A program made the position numbers and the translations under genes. The notes under the pieces were generated by a model. That model was not told the DNA's origin. It saw only the letters and a list, made by a program, of their open reading frames with translations, and did not search any database. From the NCBI RefSeq assembly GCF_001021045.1, contig NZ_CP011545.1, positions 1,116,001 to 1,180,000 on the forward strand: a stretch of 64,000 bases of DNA. Direction: 5' to 3'. Origin of the DNA: Corynebacterium testudinoris. Its GTDB lineage: Bacteria; Actinomycetota; Actinomycetes; Mycobacteriales; Mycobacteriaceae. Positions 28,963 to 38,266 of this stretch are shown here, piece after piece. Numbering within the stretch: position 1 is the stretch's first letter; every line of letters begins with the position of its first letter.

Positions 28963-30399
28963 CTAGTTCAGGGTCGGAGTGGGCTCTATCTCTGGGGTCG
29001 CCGCTGGGGTGGGGGTTTCCGCTGGCGTTGCCTCGGGTGTTGGCGTGACCCCCGTCGGCGTGGGCGTCGGGGTGTCCGTCAGGGTCGGCGTCGGCGTGGG
29101 GGACTGGGTGTACGTCGGCTCCGGCGAATACGTCGGTTCCGTCGGCACGACCTCGCTGGTGGTCACCGGAGTCTCCCTCGGCGGAGCGAGCACTCCACTG
29201 TTGCCGTCCCAGCTGGCCGCCGTTTCCAGCGTCAAGCCTTTAAGAATGAGGAGCACAAACAGGGCAACAAACAAATAGCTTGTCGACGGCCGCACGCGTC
29301 CCCCCAGGGACGCGAACCTCTTCCACCCGGAGTTGAACTCCTCAGAGCGGAAAACATTCGATTCCTTCTCTTCCTTTACTTCTCCGTCATCCACCGCAGG
29401 ATCGTGGTCCGCGGGGAAGGTGTCGGGAACGCGGGAGCGTTCATCGCTGGTGGATTCGTGCGGACTGGGGGTACGGGGGGCGTCGAGAAGCTTGGTGGCA
29501 TCGAGCGAAGTGGCGATGACCGTTTCGCGGACCTCGCCCGTGATGGTGGTGGCCGAGCCGTACTCGTCCCAGAATTCCTCGAGGATCGAGGTGCGGATGG
29601 CGCGCTCCACCAGCCATTGGGAACCGGCCTTCACCTGCACCATAAACCGCATGTTCACCGTCCACGGCATGCCCACAGTGGACGGCGGGTTGATCCCCAC
29701 CGCCGGATGAACATCCAACTCGCCGAGCAACTGCCGGGCGACATCCTCGCGGCGCAAGGCACGACGGGTGGCGGCTTCCGAACGCTCGATGGTTTCCTGT
29801 GGGCTACGAGACCCCAACAGGGGAACCGGCATGACCACCACCGCCCGCGACCAATAGTTCGACGAGTTGATGCATACGCGCGCCGTCGAGTTCGGAATGA
29901 TGACCGTCTCCTCGGCCAACGTCCTGATCCGGGTCGCGCGCATGGTCACCTGGATGACCGTTCCCTCGACCTCGATTCCATTGCCCTGGAAGCGAACCCA
30001 GTCGCCGACGCCGAACTGCTTCTCGGTGAGGATGAAAAATCCGGCGAGGAAGTCCGCGATGATCGATTGCGCGCCAAAACCGACGGCCGCAGAGGCCACC
30101 GTCGCGGGGATGGCGGCGCCCGCGAGCGAGAAGCCCATCACCTGGAGGAAGAAGACCAACAGGAGGAAAAAGACGATCATCTGGGCGATGTACACCGAGA
30201 CACCCGCCACAACGAGGCGGGTTTTAGATTCATCCTCGTCGCCGGTTTCTTCCACTCCGCGATTGATCCACCGCTGCGCAAACCGGCCGACGCGGGGCAC
30301 CAATAGCGCGATGACCAGCAATAAAGCCAAGGACAAGCCTTGATCGGCGATCCACTGCCAGAACCTAGTTAGCATATAAGCGACGGGCATGCCGACCAC
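28963..30399 (-). CDS. mscCG: Mechanosensitive channel MscCG (glutamate exporter type)
   Basis: A 478-residue MscS-family channel. The first three spans and the pore helix (SLAGAAIPATVASAAVGFGAQSIIADFLAGFF) are followed by the cytoplasmic vestibule (QFGVGDWVRFQGNGIEVEGTV, ETVIIPNSTARVCINSS). The C. glutamicum-type extension follows: a charged linker, a fourth span near residue 395 (YLFVALFVLLILKGL), and an extracellular tail of about 75 residues rich in Pro-Thr. This architecture marks the glutamate-excreting channel of corynebacteria. I favour GTG at 30399, because its product aligns best with the known N-terminus; ATG at 30390 is possible. Confidence 0.92.
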   Translation of the reverse strand: MVGMPVAYMLTRFWQWIADQGLSLALLLVIALLVPRVGRFAQRWINRGVEETGDEDESKTRLVVAGVSVYIAQMIVFFLLLVFFLQVMGFSLAGAAIPATVASAAVGFGAQSIIADFLAGFFILTEKQFGVGDWVRFQGNGIEVEGTVIQVTMRATRIRTLAEETVIIPNSTARVCINSSNYWSRAVVVMPVPLLGSRSPQETIERSEAATRRALRREDVARQLLGELDVHPAVGINPPSTVGMPWTVNMRFMVQVKAGSQWLVERAIRTSILEEFWDEYGSATTITGEVRETVIATSLDATKLLDAPRTPSPHESTSDERSRVPDTFPADHDPAVDDGEVKEEKESNVFRSEEFNSGWKRFASLGGRVRPSTSYLFVALFVLLILKGLTLETAASWDGNSGVLAPPRETPVTTSEVVPTEPTYSPEPTYTQSPTPTPTLTDTPTPTPTGVTPTPEATPAETPTPAATPEIEPTPTLN

Positions 30400-30425
30400 G
30401 ATACGACGATCCCGGAACGAGTGTG

Positions 30426-30431
30426 TATCAT
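30426..30431 (+). promoter_or_regulatory. -10 hexamer upstream of the ilv leader peptide
   Basis: TATCAT ends seven bases before the ATG of the leader peptide, so the peptide would be read from a leaderless 5' end and the ilvB start would lie about 240 bases downstream. The mscCG start is on the other strand only 39 bp away. Confidence 0.5.
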
Positions 30432-30438
30432 CAAGGCC

Positions 30439-30471
30439 ATGATCAACATTCGACTCGTGGTAATTACCTAA
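30439..30471 (+). CDS. Leader peptide of the ilvBNC attenuator
   Basis: The ten-codon frame encodes MINIRLVVIT: three Ile, two Val and one Leu, that is six branched-chain residues out of ten. Ribosome stalling at these codons when charged branched-chain tRNAs are scarce would favour an antiterminator. A terminator hairpin follows 44 bases downstream, and ilvB begins after that. An ilvB leader peptide with attenuation is established in C. glutamicum; the peptide here is read directly from the sequence. Confidence 0.8.
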   Translation: MINIRLVVIT

Positions 30472-30514
30472 CGGCGCTCGCCGCTTCGGCCTTACCCAGT
30501 CGTCTCGACAAGCG

Positions 30515-30555
30515 CCCTCGACTAGCACCCACCATTAGTGCTAGACGGGGGTTTT
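30515..30555 (+). terminator. Attenuator terminator hairpin before ilvB
   Basis: CCCTCG-A-CTAGCAC pairs with GTGCTAG-A-CGGGGG across a nine-base loop. This gives a 13-bp stem with one A.A mismatch and one G.U, followed directly by TTTT. A competing pairing exists between GGCGCT (30473-30478, just after the leader stop) and AGCGCC (30511-30516). That pairing overlaps the first two bases of the terminator stem and is a candidate antiterminator. Confidence 0.75.
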
Positions 30556-30677
30556 GTCATTGTGGTCGCTGTTTAATCTGTCGTCGACTTGGCTCATTTC
30601 AGACCTCTCACACCCCGGGGTCGATGGTGCGCCGCCCCGCCAATTAAAAAAGTCCTGTGAATTAGGAGCTAGATAAC

Positions 30678-32552
30678 GTGGCAGCTTCGCAATCGCCCAC
30701 CCCGGCAACGGTCGCCAAAAAGGTTTCCGCAGCTGCAGGGACCCCCGAGCGCATGACTGGCGCTCAGGCCATCGTCCGCAGCCTGGAAGAACTTGGCACT
30801 GACATAGTCTTCGGACTGCCCGGTGGAGCCGTACTCCCTCTGTATGACCCGCTGTACTCGTCGACCAAGCTACGTCACGTACTGGTGCGCCACGAGCAGG
30901 GTTCCGGCCACGCAGCGACCGGCTACGCCCAGGCCACCGGCAAGGTTGGCGTGTGCATTGCCACCTCCGGCCCCGGCGCCACCAACCTGGTCACCCCGCT
31001 GGCGGATGCCAACCTGGATTCCGTCCCGATCGTCGCCATCACCGGCCAGGTCGGCAGCAGCCTCCTCGGGACCGACGCTTTCCAAGAGGCCGACATCCGT
31101 GGCGTGACCATGCCTATCACCAAGCACAATTTCATGGTCACCGACGCGAAGGACATCCCGCAGGCGATGGCCGAGGCTTTCCACCTCGCCCACACCGGCC
31201 GCCCGGGACCCGTCCTCGTCGACGTGCCCAAGGATGTCCAAAACGCCGAGCTAGATTTCGTGTGGCCGCCGAAGATTGATCTCCCGGGCTACAAGCCGGT
31301 TACCTCGCCGCACTCCCGGCAGATTTCGCAGGCCGTCCAGCTCATCTCGCAGGCCGAGCGCCCCGTCTTCTACATCGGCGGCGGCGTCATCAAAGCCGAC
31401 GCGAATAAGGAACTGCTCGAACTCGTCGAGTACACCGGAATCCCCGTGGTCACCACCCTCATGGCCCTCGGCGCATTCCCGCATTCCCACCCGCTCAACA
31501 TGGGCATGCCCGGCATGCACGGTTCCGTTCCCGCCGTCGGCGCCATGCAGCAGTCCGATCTGCTCATCGCCATCGGCACGCGTTTCGACGACCGCGTCAC
31601 CGGCGACGTCGACAGTTTCGCCCCCGATGCGAAAATCATCCACGCCGACATCGACCCCGCCGAGATCGGCAAGATCAAGGAAGTCGCCGTCCCGATCGTC
31701 GGCGATGCCCGCGAGGTCCTCTCGGCATTGGCACGCACCTACAAGTCCTCCAAGAACTTGGCGGCCCCGGAAGTGGGCGCATGGGTCGACTACCTCAACA
31801 GCCTCAAGGAGCGCTTCCCGCGCGGCTACGAAAAGCAGTCGGACGGGATGATGAGCCCGCAGTACGTCATTGAGACGCTGTCCAAGGTTGTGGGCCCCGA
31901 CGCCATCTACTGTGCGGGCGTTGGCCAGCACCAGATGTGGTCCGCTCAGTTCCTCGACTTTGAAAACCCCCGCACCTGGCTCAACTCCGGTGGCCTGGGA
32001 ACGATGGGCTACTCCGTCCCCGCCGCCATGGGTGCCAAAGCGGGCCAGCCCGACGTCGAAGTCTGGGCCATCGATGGTGACGGCTGCTTCCAGATGACCA
32101 ACCAGGAGCTCACCACGTGCGCCGTCGAAGGCTTCCCCATCAAGGTGGCCCTCATCAACAACGGCAACCTCGGCATGGTGCGCCAGTGGCAGACCCTCTT
32201 CTACGGGGGCCGCTACTCCAACACCAAGCTGCGCGAACAGGGCGAATACGTCCCTGACTTCGTCGGGCTATCCGAGGCACTGGGCTGCGTCGCCATCCGC
32301 GTCACCCGCGAGGAAGACGTCATTCCCGCGATCGAGAAGGCGCGCTCCATCAACGACCGCCCCGTGGTCATCGACTTCATCGTGGGCGAGGACGCCCAGG
32401 TGTGGCCGATGATCTCCGGCGGAGCCTCCAACTCGGAGATCCAGTACGCCCTCGGCCTGCGACCCTTCTTCGACGACGAGGAGTCCGCCGCCGAAACGCC
32501 CGCCGACATCGATGCCGCCATCGACGAATCAGCTCAGCAGAAGGAGAACTAA
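30678..32552 (+). CDS. ilvB: Acetohydroxyacid synthase large subunit
   Basis: The 624-residue ThDP/FAD enzyme condenses pyruvate with pyruvate or 2-oxobutyrate, the first common step to Val, Leu and Ile. Motifs: [16 protein letters not shown] near residue 40, catalytic Glu in [14 protein letters not shown] near 75, and GPGATNL near 100. The ThDP-Mg motif is [14 protein letters not shown]...INNGN near 465-495. Start is GTG at 30678 with TAGGAG ten bases upstream. It is preceded by the leader peptide and attenuator and followed by ilvN and ilvC. Confidence 0.97.
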   Translation: MAASQSPTPATVAKKVSAAAGTPERMTGAQAIVRSLEELGTDIVFGLPGGAVLPLYDPLYSSTKLRHVLVRHEQGSGHAATGYAQATGKVGVCIATSGPGATNLVTPLADANLDSVPIVAITGQVGSSLLGTDAFQEADIRGVTMPITKHNFMVTDAKDIPQAMAEAFHLAHTGRPGPVLVDVPKDVQNAELDFVWPPKIDLPGYKPVTSPHSRQISQAVQLISQAERPVFYIGGGVIKADANKELLELVEYTGIPVVTTLMALGAFPHSHPLNMGMPGMHGSVPAVGAMQQSDLLIAIGTRFDDRVTGDVDSFAPDAKIIHADIDPAEIGKIKEVAVPIVGDAREVLSALARTYKSSKNLAAPEVGAWVDYLNSLKERFPRGYEKQSDGMMSPQYVIETLSKVVGPDAIYCAGVGQHQMWSAQFLDFENPRTWLNSGGLGTMGYSVPAAMGAKAGQPDVEVWAIDGDGCFQMTNQELTTCAVEGFPIKVALINNGNLGMVRQWQTLFYGGRYSNTKLREQGEYVPDFVGLSEALGCVAIRVTREEDVIPAIEKARSINDRPVVIDFIVGEDAQVWPMISGGASNSEIQYALGLRPFFDDEESAAETPADIDAAIDESAQQKEN

Positions 32553-32557
32553 GTCTC

Positions 32558-33073
32558 ATGGCGAATACTGACATCACCCGCCACACCCTCAGCGTCTTGG
32601 TGCAAAACGTCGACGGCATCATCTCCCGAGTCGTCGCGCTATTCACCCGTCGTGGCTACAGCCTCGTGTCCATCGTGTCGGCGGACACCGGCACCCCGGG
32701 CATCAACCGCATCACCATGGTCGTGGACGCAGATGAGCTCGTCATCGAGCAGATCACCAAACAGCTGAACAAGATCATCCCGGTGCTCAAGGTCGTCCGC
32801 CTTGAGGAAGAGTCCACCATTGCCCGCGCCATCATGCTGGTCAAGGTCAATGCGGACAATTCCAACCGCCCCCAAGTTGTCGATGCGGCCAATATTTTTC
32901 GAGCGCGCATCGTCGACGTGGCCCAGGACTCCGTGGTCATTGAAGTCACCGGCACCCCCGGCAAGCTCAAGGCCCTCCTGGAAGTGCTCGAGCCCTTCGG
33001 TATCCGCGAGCTCATCCAGTCCGGACAGATTGCTCTGAACCGCGGCCCGAAGACCATGGCACCCTCGAAATAA
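32558..33073 (+). CDS. ilvN: Acetohydroxyacid synthase small (regulatory) subunit
   Basis: The 171-residue regulatory subunit confers valine feedback inhibition on IlvB. It has an N-terminal ACT domain (HTLSVLVQNVDGIISRVVALFTRRGYSL: the GIISR segment is at the effector interface) and the C-terminal ALS_ss_C domain with ELIQSGQIALNRG. It starts six bases after the ilvB stop; AAGGAG within the ilvB end serves as ribosome site. Normal length. Confidence 0.96.
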   Translation: MANTDITRHTLSVLVQNVDGIISRVVALFTRRGYSLVSIVSADTGTPGINRITMVVDADELVIEQITKQLNKIIPVLKVVRLEEESTIARAIMLVKVNADNSNRPQVVDAANIFRARIVDVAQDSVVIEVTGTPGKLKALLEVLEPFGIRELIQSGQIALNRGPKTMAPSK

Positions 33074-33083
33074 GCCAATTTGT

Positions 33084-33114
33084 CCCATCTGGTGAGAAAA
33101 TTCGCCAGATAGGG
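33084..33114 (+). other. Inverted repeat in the ilvN-ilvC spacer
   Basis: CCCATCTGG and CCAGATAGGG can pair, with one bulged A, across a 12-base loop. No T-run follows, so it is not a typical terminator. It may stabilise the processed ilvC message or lie near a separate ilvC promoter in this 112-bp spacer (33074-33185). Confidence 0.4.
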
Positions 33115-33164
33115 CGGATTTCATCTCATGATGTGATACAACAACATGGGAACCATTCTTTTAG

Positions 33165-34199
<1,035 letters not shown>

Positions 34200-34215
34200 G
34201 AGCAGCGGTTGATAG

Positions 34216-34264
34216 CCCTTCGGAGGCGAGACGCGTGATGGCTTCTCGCCCCGGAGGGTTCTTC
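34216..34264 (+). terminator. Terminator after ilvC
   Basis: CCCTTCGG-AGGCGAGA and TCTCGCC-CCGGAGGG form a long, slightly imperfect stem with a 10- to 11-base loop, followed by TTCTTCT. It lies 17 bases after the ilvC stop. Confidence 0.65.
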
Positions 34265-34292
34265 TGTGTCCGGCTGGGTTCTCTTGGGGCGG

Positions 34293-34427
34293 CTAGAACG
34301 GTGGTGGTTCTGGTTCTGGCGGGGGCGGTGGTGGTCCTTCCCGCTCGAGCTCTTCGCGTTTTTGGGCTTGAGACTCCGACCTGATCCTCGCCCTACGTTT
34401 GGCTATCCGCTGGGACACGGTCTGCAT
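34293..34427 (-). CDS. Possible small Arg/Glu- and Pro-rich protein
   Basis: A 44-residue frame downstream of the HNH gene on the same strand: a highly charged helix (QRIAKRRARIRSESQAQKRE) followed by a Pro/Glu tail ending PEPEPPPF. An upstream GTG at 34478 would extend it into the end of the HNH gene. The ribosome site is poor. The composition is protein-like, but no family is recognised. The rest of 34265-34447 holds nothing else I can identify. Confidence 0.3.
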   Translation of the reverse strand: MQTVSQRIAKRRARIRSESQAQKREELEREGPPPPPPEPEPPPF

Positions 34428-34447
34428 CCACCGGCGCTCACTTGCCG

Positions 34448-35590
34448 CTAGTGGCCGTCTCCTTCTGACTCGGTCCACGTGCCATCAGCAAACAGGAAAT
34501 ACTTCCGCCTCGTGATGGGGTCCATGACGTAGAAGACCCGACGATCCGTTTTCATCGCATGATGTCTGACACATAATGCTGCGAGGTTGGCTGCCGTGGT
34601 GGGCCCACCATCAGCGTGATTAATCCGGTGATCCATCTGTGCTTTATGGGCTGGGCCATCACACCCGCCCATCGCACAGGTCCCATCCAATCCAACTACG
34701 AGGGAGCGGATATCAGCGGGGGTGGCATACGCTGAGGAGACTTTCGTCCCGATCGCATCCATTTCAACCTGACTGTCCGCCCGGTCGAGGAGGTGCTGGG
34801 TTTTAGAGCGGGGCAGGTATCCTAGTCCGCTGACCCACGCAGGAGCGTTCGGGATGTCACAGGCTTGGTAGAGATTGATCGTGACGGTGGTAGTGCCGTC
34901 TCCTTTGATCAGTGCTACTAGTGCTTGGGCCTGACTGATCCCGTGGGTGGTGGCGTAGTTGCGGACTCGTTGGTCAATCTCGTGGGCGGTGAGGTCATCA
35001 ACATCAGCTCTGATCATCCCTCTACCGTCGGTGAAGGTGATGGAGAGGCTATCGGCTGGGGCTGGGGCAGGATCGTCGGCGGAGATGGATTCGTCGAGCA
35101 TGATGATGATCGCGTTGAGGCGTTTTTTGATTGCTCCTACGGTGGGGAGGGCTTGGTTGGTTCGGGTGGGGGTGAGGAATTCTGCGAGTTCGGTGTCGAT
35201 GAGGTCGAGGTGTTTGTCGATGGTGGTGTCTGCTTTGCATAGGACACTGTCGATGGCTTTTAGGCGGGGGAGATCGAGGTGGTAGTAGTGTTCCTGGATG
35301 TCTTTGAGGGCGGGGAGTTCCTGCAGTCGTTGGTGGGCGCTAATTGCGGACATGAGGTAGCCATCGCCGCGGCCTAATGACCGGCGTAGTCGAGCAAGGA
35401 CGAGGTCGATGTCGTCGTTGCTATCGGGGAGGATGGATTGCCAGAGGTGGTGGTCGTCTCGTCGTAGTTGTGTTCCCCGGCGGGCGATGGGGTCGTGGGG
35501 TGAGCTGACGGTGTAGTAGTACTTCAGACGGTCTAGATAGCGTTGGAGTGCTGCTTCTACGGGTGAGTGGTAGGTATTGGTGGTGGTCAC
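34448..35590 (-). CDS. HNH endonuclease-domain protein (13E12/DUF222-like)
   Basis: A 380-residue protein with a helical N-terminal region and a C-terminal HNH motif at roughly residues 305-350: CAMGGCDG, then MDHRINHADGGPTTAANLAALCVRHHAMK, with the Cys pairs and His residues of the metal-binding HNH fold. It resembles the abundant actinobacterial 13E12-repeat proteins whose role is unknown. Base composition and codon use differ from neighbours, with many more A/T-ending codons, suggesting recent transfer. It sits between ilvC and an ABC transporter operon. Confidence 0.8.
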   Translation of the reverse strand: MTTTNTYHSPVEAALQRYLDRLKYYYTVSSPHDPIARRGTQLRRDDHHLWQSILPDSNDDIDLVLARLRRSLGRGDGYLMSAISAHQRLQELPALKDIQEHYYHLDLPRLKAIDSVLCKADTTIDKHLDLIDTELAEFLTPTRTNQALPTVGAIKKRLNAIIIMLDESISADDPAPAPADSLSITFTDGRGMIRADVDDLTAHEIDQRVRNYATTHGISQAQALVALIKGDGTTTVTINLYQACDIPNAPAWVSGLGYLPRSKTQHLLDRADSQVEMDAIGTKVSSAYATPADIRSLVVGLDGTCAMGGCDGPAHKAQMDHRINHADGGPTTAANLAALCVRHHAMKTDRRVFYVMDPITRRKYFLFADGTWTESEGDGH

Positions 35591-35691
35591 GGGTGCTCAC
35601 CCCCCTTGTGGTGTCGCTTGCGTGTCCTAATCACAATGTTAGAACAGACCTGCTAATACCGCAAGGGGTGGAGATGACTTTGTTGGCAGCG

Positions 35692-36408
35692 CTAGCTGTG
35701 GAGGAGTCCGAGCAGTTCGCGGCGGAGTTCGGCGGGAACCTCGACGTCGTGGCGCGGGCGGGGGAGGTCGACGGCGATGTCCGCGATGATCGTGGCGTCG
35801 GGGCTGGGGGACATGACGAGGATGCGGTCTGAGAGCAGGATCGCCTCGTCGACGTCGTGGGTGACCATGACGACGGTGCGGCGATCGGATTCCCAGAGGT
35901 CGAGGAGGGCGAGCTGCAGCTCGCGGCGGGTGAGGGCGTCCAATGCACCGAAGGGTTCGTCGAGAAGCAAGATCTCCGGCTCGACGGCGAAGGCGCGGGC
36001 GATGCCGACGCGTTGTTGCATGCCGCCGGATAGGCGGGCGGGGCGGCGATCGGCGGCGTCGATAAGCCCGACCTCGGCGAGGCGACGATCGGCGACCGCG
36101 CGGCGCTCCTCGGATGACAGTGAGGGGCGGGCGGAGCGCAACCCGAATTCAATGTTGGCGCGGGCGGACATCCACGGGAGGAGGGCGTGGTCTTGGAACA
36201 CAACGGCGAACAGGCCTTCGACGTCGACAGTGCCGGTGGACGGATTGTCGAGGTTGGCGAGCATGGAGAGGATGGTGGATTTGCCGCAGCCGGACGGGCC
36301 AAGAAGGGAGACGAACTGGCCCGGCTCAATGTCCACGGAGGTGGGCGCGATGATGCGGGTGGAGCCGTAGGAGCGGGTGATGCTGTCGAGGGAGATGGCG
36401 TTAGTCAT
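35692..36408 (-). CDS. ABC transporter ATP-binding protein (SsuB/TauB/NrtD type)
   Basis: A 238-residue ATPase with Walker A GPSGCGKST at residues 37-45, a Q-loop in FQDHALLPWMSARANIEFGL, signature LSGGMQQRVGIARAF and Walker B ILLLDEPFGALD, then the switch His in VTHDVDEA. This is the nitrate/sulfonate/taurine importer subgroup. Its ATG overlaps the end of the permease gene by eight bases. It energises uptake by the adjacent permease and the Tat-exported binding protein. Confidence 0.9.
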   Translation of the reverse strand: MTNAISLDSITRSYGSTRIIAPTSVDIEPGQFVSLLGPSGCGKSTILSMLANLDNPSTGTVDVEGLFAVVFQDHALLPWMSARANIEFGLRSARPSLSSEERRAVADRRLAEVGLIDAADRRPARLSGGMQQRVGIARAFAVEPEILLLDEPFGALDALTRRELQLALLDLWESDRRTVVMVTHDVDEAILLSDRILVMSPSPDATIIADIAVDLPRPRHDVEVPAELRRELLGLLHS

Positions 36409-37168
36409 AGCGAACCGTCTTCTGCAGGGCGGAGACCAGGTGGTCAAGAATGAGGCCGGTGAGGCCAATGAGGATGATGGCGACGACGATGGCGTTGATA
36501 TCGAGGCGGTTCCACATGTTCCACACGAAGAAGCCGATTCCTTGGCCACCGACGAGCATCTCGGCGGCGATGATGACCAGCCACGACGTGGACAGGGACA
36601 GTCGCAGGCCCGTGATGATGCCGGGCAAGGTGGCCGGGAGCCACACCTGCGTGATGCTCAGCCACAGCGGTGTGCCGAGCGTGGAGGTGAGCTTGAGGTA
36701 GGTCGGATTGATGGTACGGACGGCGTCGATAGTGTTGAGCAAGATGGGCCACAGGGCGGAAAGCACAATGACGAAGACAGCGGTGCGCTCCGCGTCCTGG
36801 AGCAGGGCCAGGCCGATGGGCAGCCACGCGAGCGGGGAGACCGGGCGGAGGATTTGCACCAAAGGGTCGATAGCCCAGCGGAGGATCTGCAGGCGCCCGA
36901 GGAGGAAACCCAGGGGGATGGCGATCACTGCCGCGAGGAGGAAGCCGGTGAGTACGCGCCGCAGCGATGTCACCAGGTGCCAAAAGATTCCGACGCTCGC
37001 GGGACCGTCACGGTAGAAGGGGTCAGAGAGGATCTCGACGCCGCGATTCCACACGCCGAGCGGGGTGGGGGCGATGGCGGCGAGGTGGTCGGCCGACAAC
37101 TGCCAGGCGGCGATGGCGATGACGAAGAGGACGAGCCCGAGGAGGCCCGCGCGGATGCGATCGCTCAT
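36401..37168 (-). CDS. ABC transporter permease (SsuC/NrtB type)
   Basis: A 255-residue inner-membrane permease with about six spans and the family cytoplasmic loop LTSTLGTPLWLSITQVWLPATLPGIITGLRLSLSTSWLVIIAAEML (the EAA-like region, residues about 150-195). It is of the BPD_transp_1 sulfonate/nitrate subgroup. Its start overlaps the binding-protein stop by four bases, and its end overlaps the ATPase start, so the three are one translationally coupled operon. Confidence 0.9.
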   Translation of the reverse strand: MSDRIRAGLLGLVLFVIAIAAWQLSADHLAAIAPTPLGVWNRGVEILSDPFYRDGPASVGIFWHLVTSLRRVLTGFLLAAVIAIPLGFLLGRLQILRWAIDPLVQILRPVSPLAWLPIGLALLQDAERTAVFVIVLSALWPILLNTIDAVRTINPTYLKLTSTLGTPLWLSITQVWLPATLPGIITGLRLSLSTSWLVIIAAEMLVGGQGIGFFVWNMWNRLDINAIVVAIILIGLTGLILDHLVSALQKTVRYD

Positions 37169-38136
37169 GCCAGCCCCCAGCGGGTGATCTGCTCAGACAT
37201 CCAAGCGGTAGCCTTCGGATCGGTGGCGTCACCGAAGTGGATGCGCTCGGGATCGATGACGTCCTCGCCGGCCCAATTGCGGTAGGCGCCCTCGAAGACC
37301 GGCTCGATGAGGGCTGCCTGCTGGTTGAGGTATTTCTCCTGGGAGAGCGTGGCCGCCGCGGCGGCGTGATTGCCCGGTGCGTTGAGGAAGTCGCTGGCTT
37401 CGGCGAGGGCCTCGGTGATTGCGGTCGCTTCGCCGGGGTGGGCGGTCATCCAGTCGGTGCCCATGGAGACGGAGCAGCAGGGGTGGCGATCCCACCATTC
37501 CTTCGTCATATTCAGTACCCGGCCAGCCCCGGAGACGAGGGCGCGTTGGTTGAAGGGTTCGGGGCCGACGAAGCCGTCGATGCCGCCAACCTCGAGCTGG
37601 GCGACCATGTCGGCGGGGCGGAGGAGGCGGAGCTCCAGGTCAGCGATGGGATCGATGCCGCGGGAGGCGAGGGCATCGCGAAGCAAGAGGGCGTGGATCG
37701 AGTACTCGAAGGGGATGCCGATGACGCGGCCGCGGAGGTCTTCCAGCCCGTTGACCTGGGAGTGGAGATCGGAGGCGATGGTGAGTGCCTGGCCATTGGT
37801 GTTGAGGGTGTAAGCCAGGGTGGTGGGGCGCGAAGTCGGTGTCACGGCCATCGGCGCGAGCATGTGCGTGACGTGGAGTTGCCCGGTGAGAAAGGCCGTC
37901 CATAGTTCGGCCCAGCCGGCGTAGCGCTTGAGGCGGATGTCGAGGCCGCGGCGGGCGAAGGCTCCCGTGGCGTCGGCAAGCAGGAGGGGAGACGAGCAGG
38001 CAATCGGAACATATCCGACGGTAATGGCACTGCCATTTGCGCCCGCGGGGGAGGCAGTGAGCTTCTGCGCACCGAGCAGCCCAAGGGTGCCGAGGGCTGC
38101 GGCACCGAGGAAGGTGCGGCGAGTGAGCGTCGACAA
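37165..38136 (-). CDS. ABC transporter substrate-binding protein (NrtA/SsuA-like, Tat-exported)
   Basis: A 323-residue binding protein with a twin-arginine signal (TRRTFLGAAALGTLGLLG). The body resembles the nitrate/sulfonate/thiamine-precursor group: VGYVPIACSSPLLLADATGAFARRGL, GLEDLRGRVIGIPFEYSIHALLLRDAL and DGFVGPEPFNQRAL. Sequence alone does not separate nitrate from organosulfur substrates; an McbR-like site upstream favours a sulfur compound. The start is a TTG at 38136 with GGAGG eight bases upstream. Confidence 0.85.
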   Translation of the reverse strand: MSTLTRRTFLGAAALGTLGLLGAQKLTASPAGANGSAITVGYVPIACSSPLLLADATGAFARRGLDIRLKRYAGWAELWTAFLTGQLHVTHMLAPMAVTPTSRPTTLAYTLNTNGQALTIASDLHSQVNGLEDLRGRVIGIPFEYSIHALLLRDALASRGIDPIADLELRLLRPADMVAQLEVGGIDGFVGPEPFNQRALVSGAGRVLNMTKEWWDRHPCCSVSMGTDWMTAHPGEATAITEALAEASDFLNAPGNHAAAAATLSQEKYLNQQAALIEPVFEGAYRNWAGEDVIDPERIHFGDATDPKATAWMSEQITRWGLA

Positions 38137-38153
38137 GAAGGAAACCTCCGAGC

Positions 38154-38169
38154 TAGACAGGATGGTCTT
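38154..38169. promoter_or_regulatory. McbR-like operator before the ABC importer
   Basis: TAGAC-N6-GTCTT, nine of ten positions of the McbR consensus TAGAC-N6-GTCTA described in C. glutamicum. It lies 18-33 bp before the binding-protein start codon, downstream of the likely promoter, where a repressor would block transcription. Thirteen of its 16 bases recur at 45013-45028. Confidence 0.55.
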
Positions 38170-38253
38170 TTAAGGATCGACCAAACTGTACAGATCGGTT
38201 CATTGAATTGTCGACATTTCATTCACTAAGAAGATTATTAGGGTGCTCAGGGC

Positions 38254-38259
38254 TAGACT
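38254..38259 (+). promoter_or_regulatory. -10 hexamer of leaderless DUF262 gene promoter
   Basis: TAGACT is seven bases before the ATG at 38267, with no ribosome site between. The spacer to the divergent ABC operon (38137-38266) also holds the palindrome CTGTACAG (38186-38193). Confidence 0.55.
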
Positions 38260-38266
38260 CGACCCC

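Noticed and set aside
28979..29166. Minisatellite or CRISPR-like repeat in the mscCG 3' region
   Set aside because: The repetitive DNA is simply the codons for the Pro-Thr tail of the channel, in frame and without spacers.
35692..38136. Naming the ABC importer ssuABC or nrtABC
   Set aside because: The binding protein shares features of both nitrate and sulfonate groups; only the upstream operator hints at sulfur.
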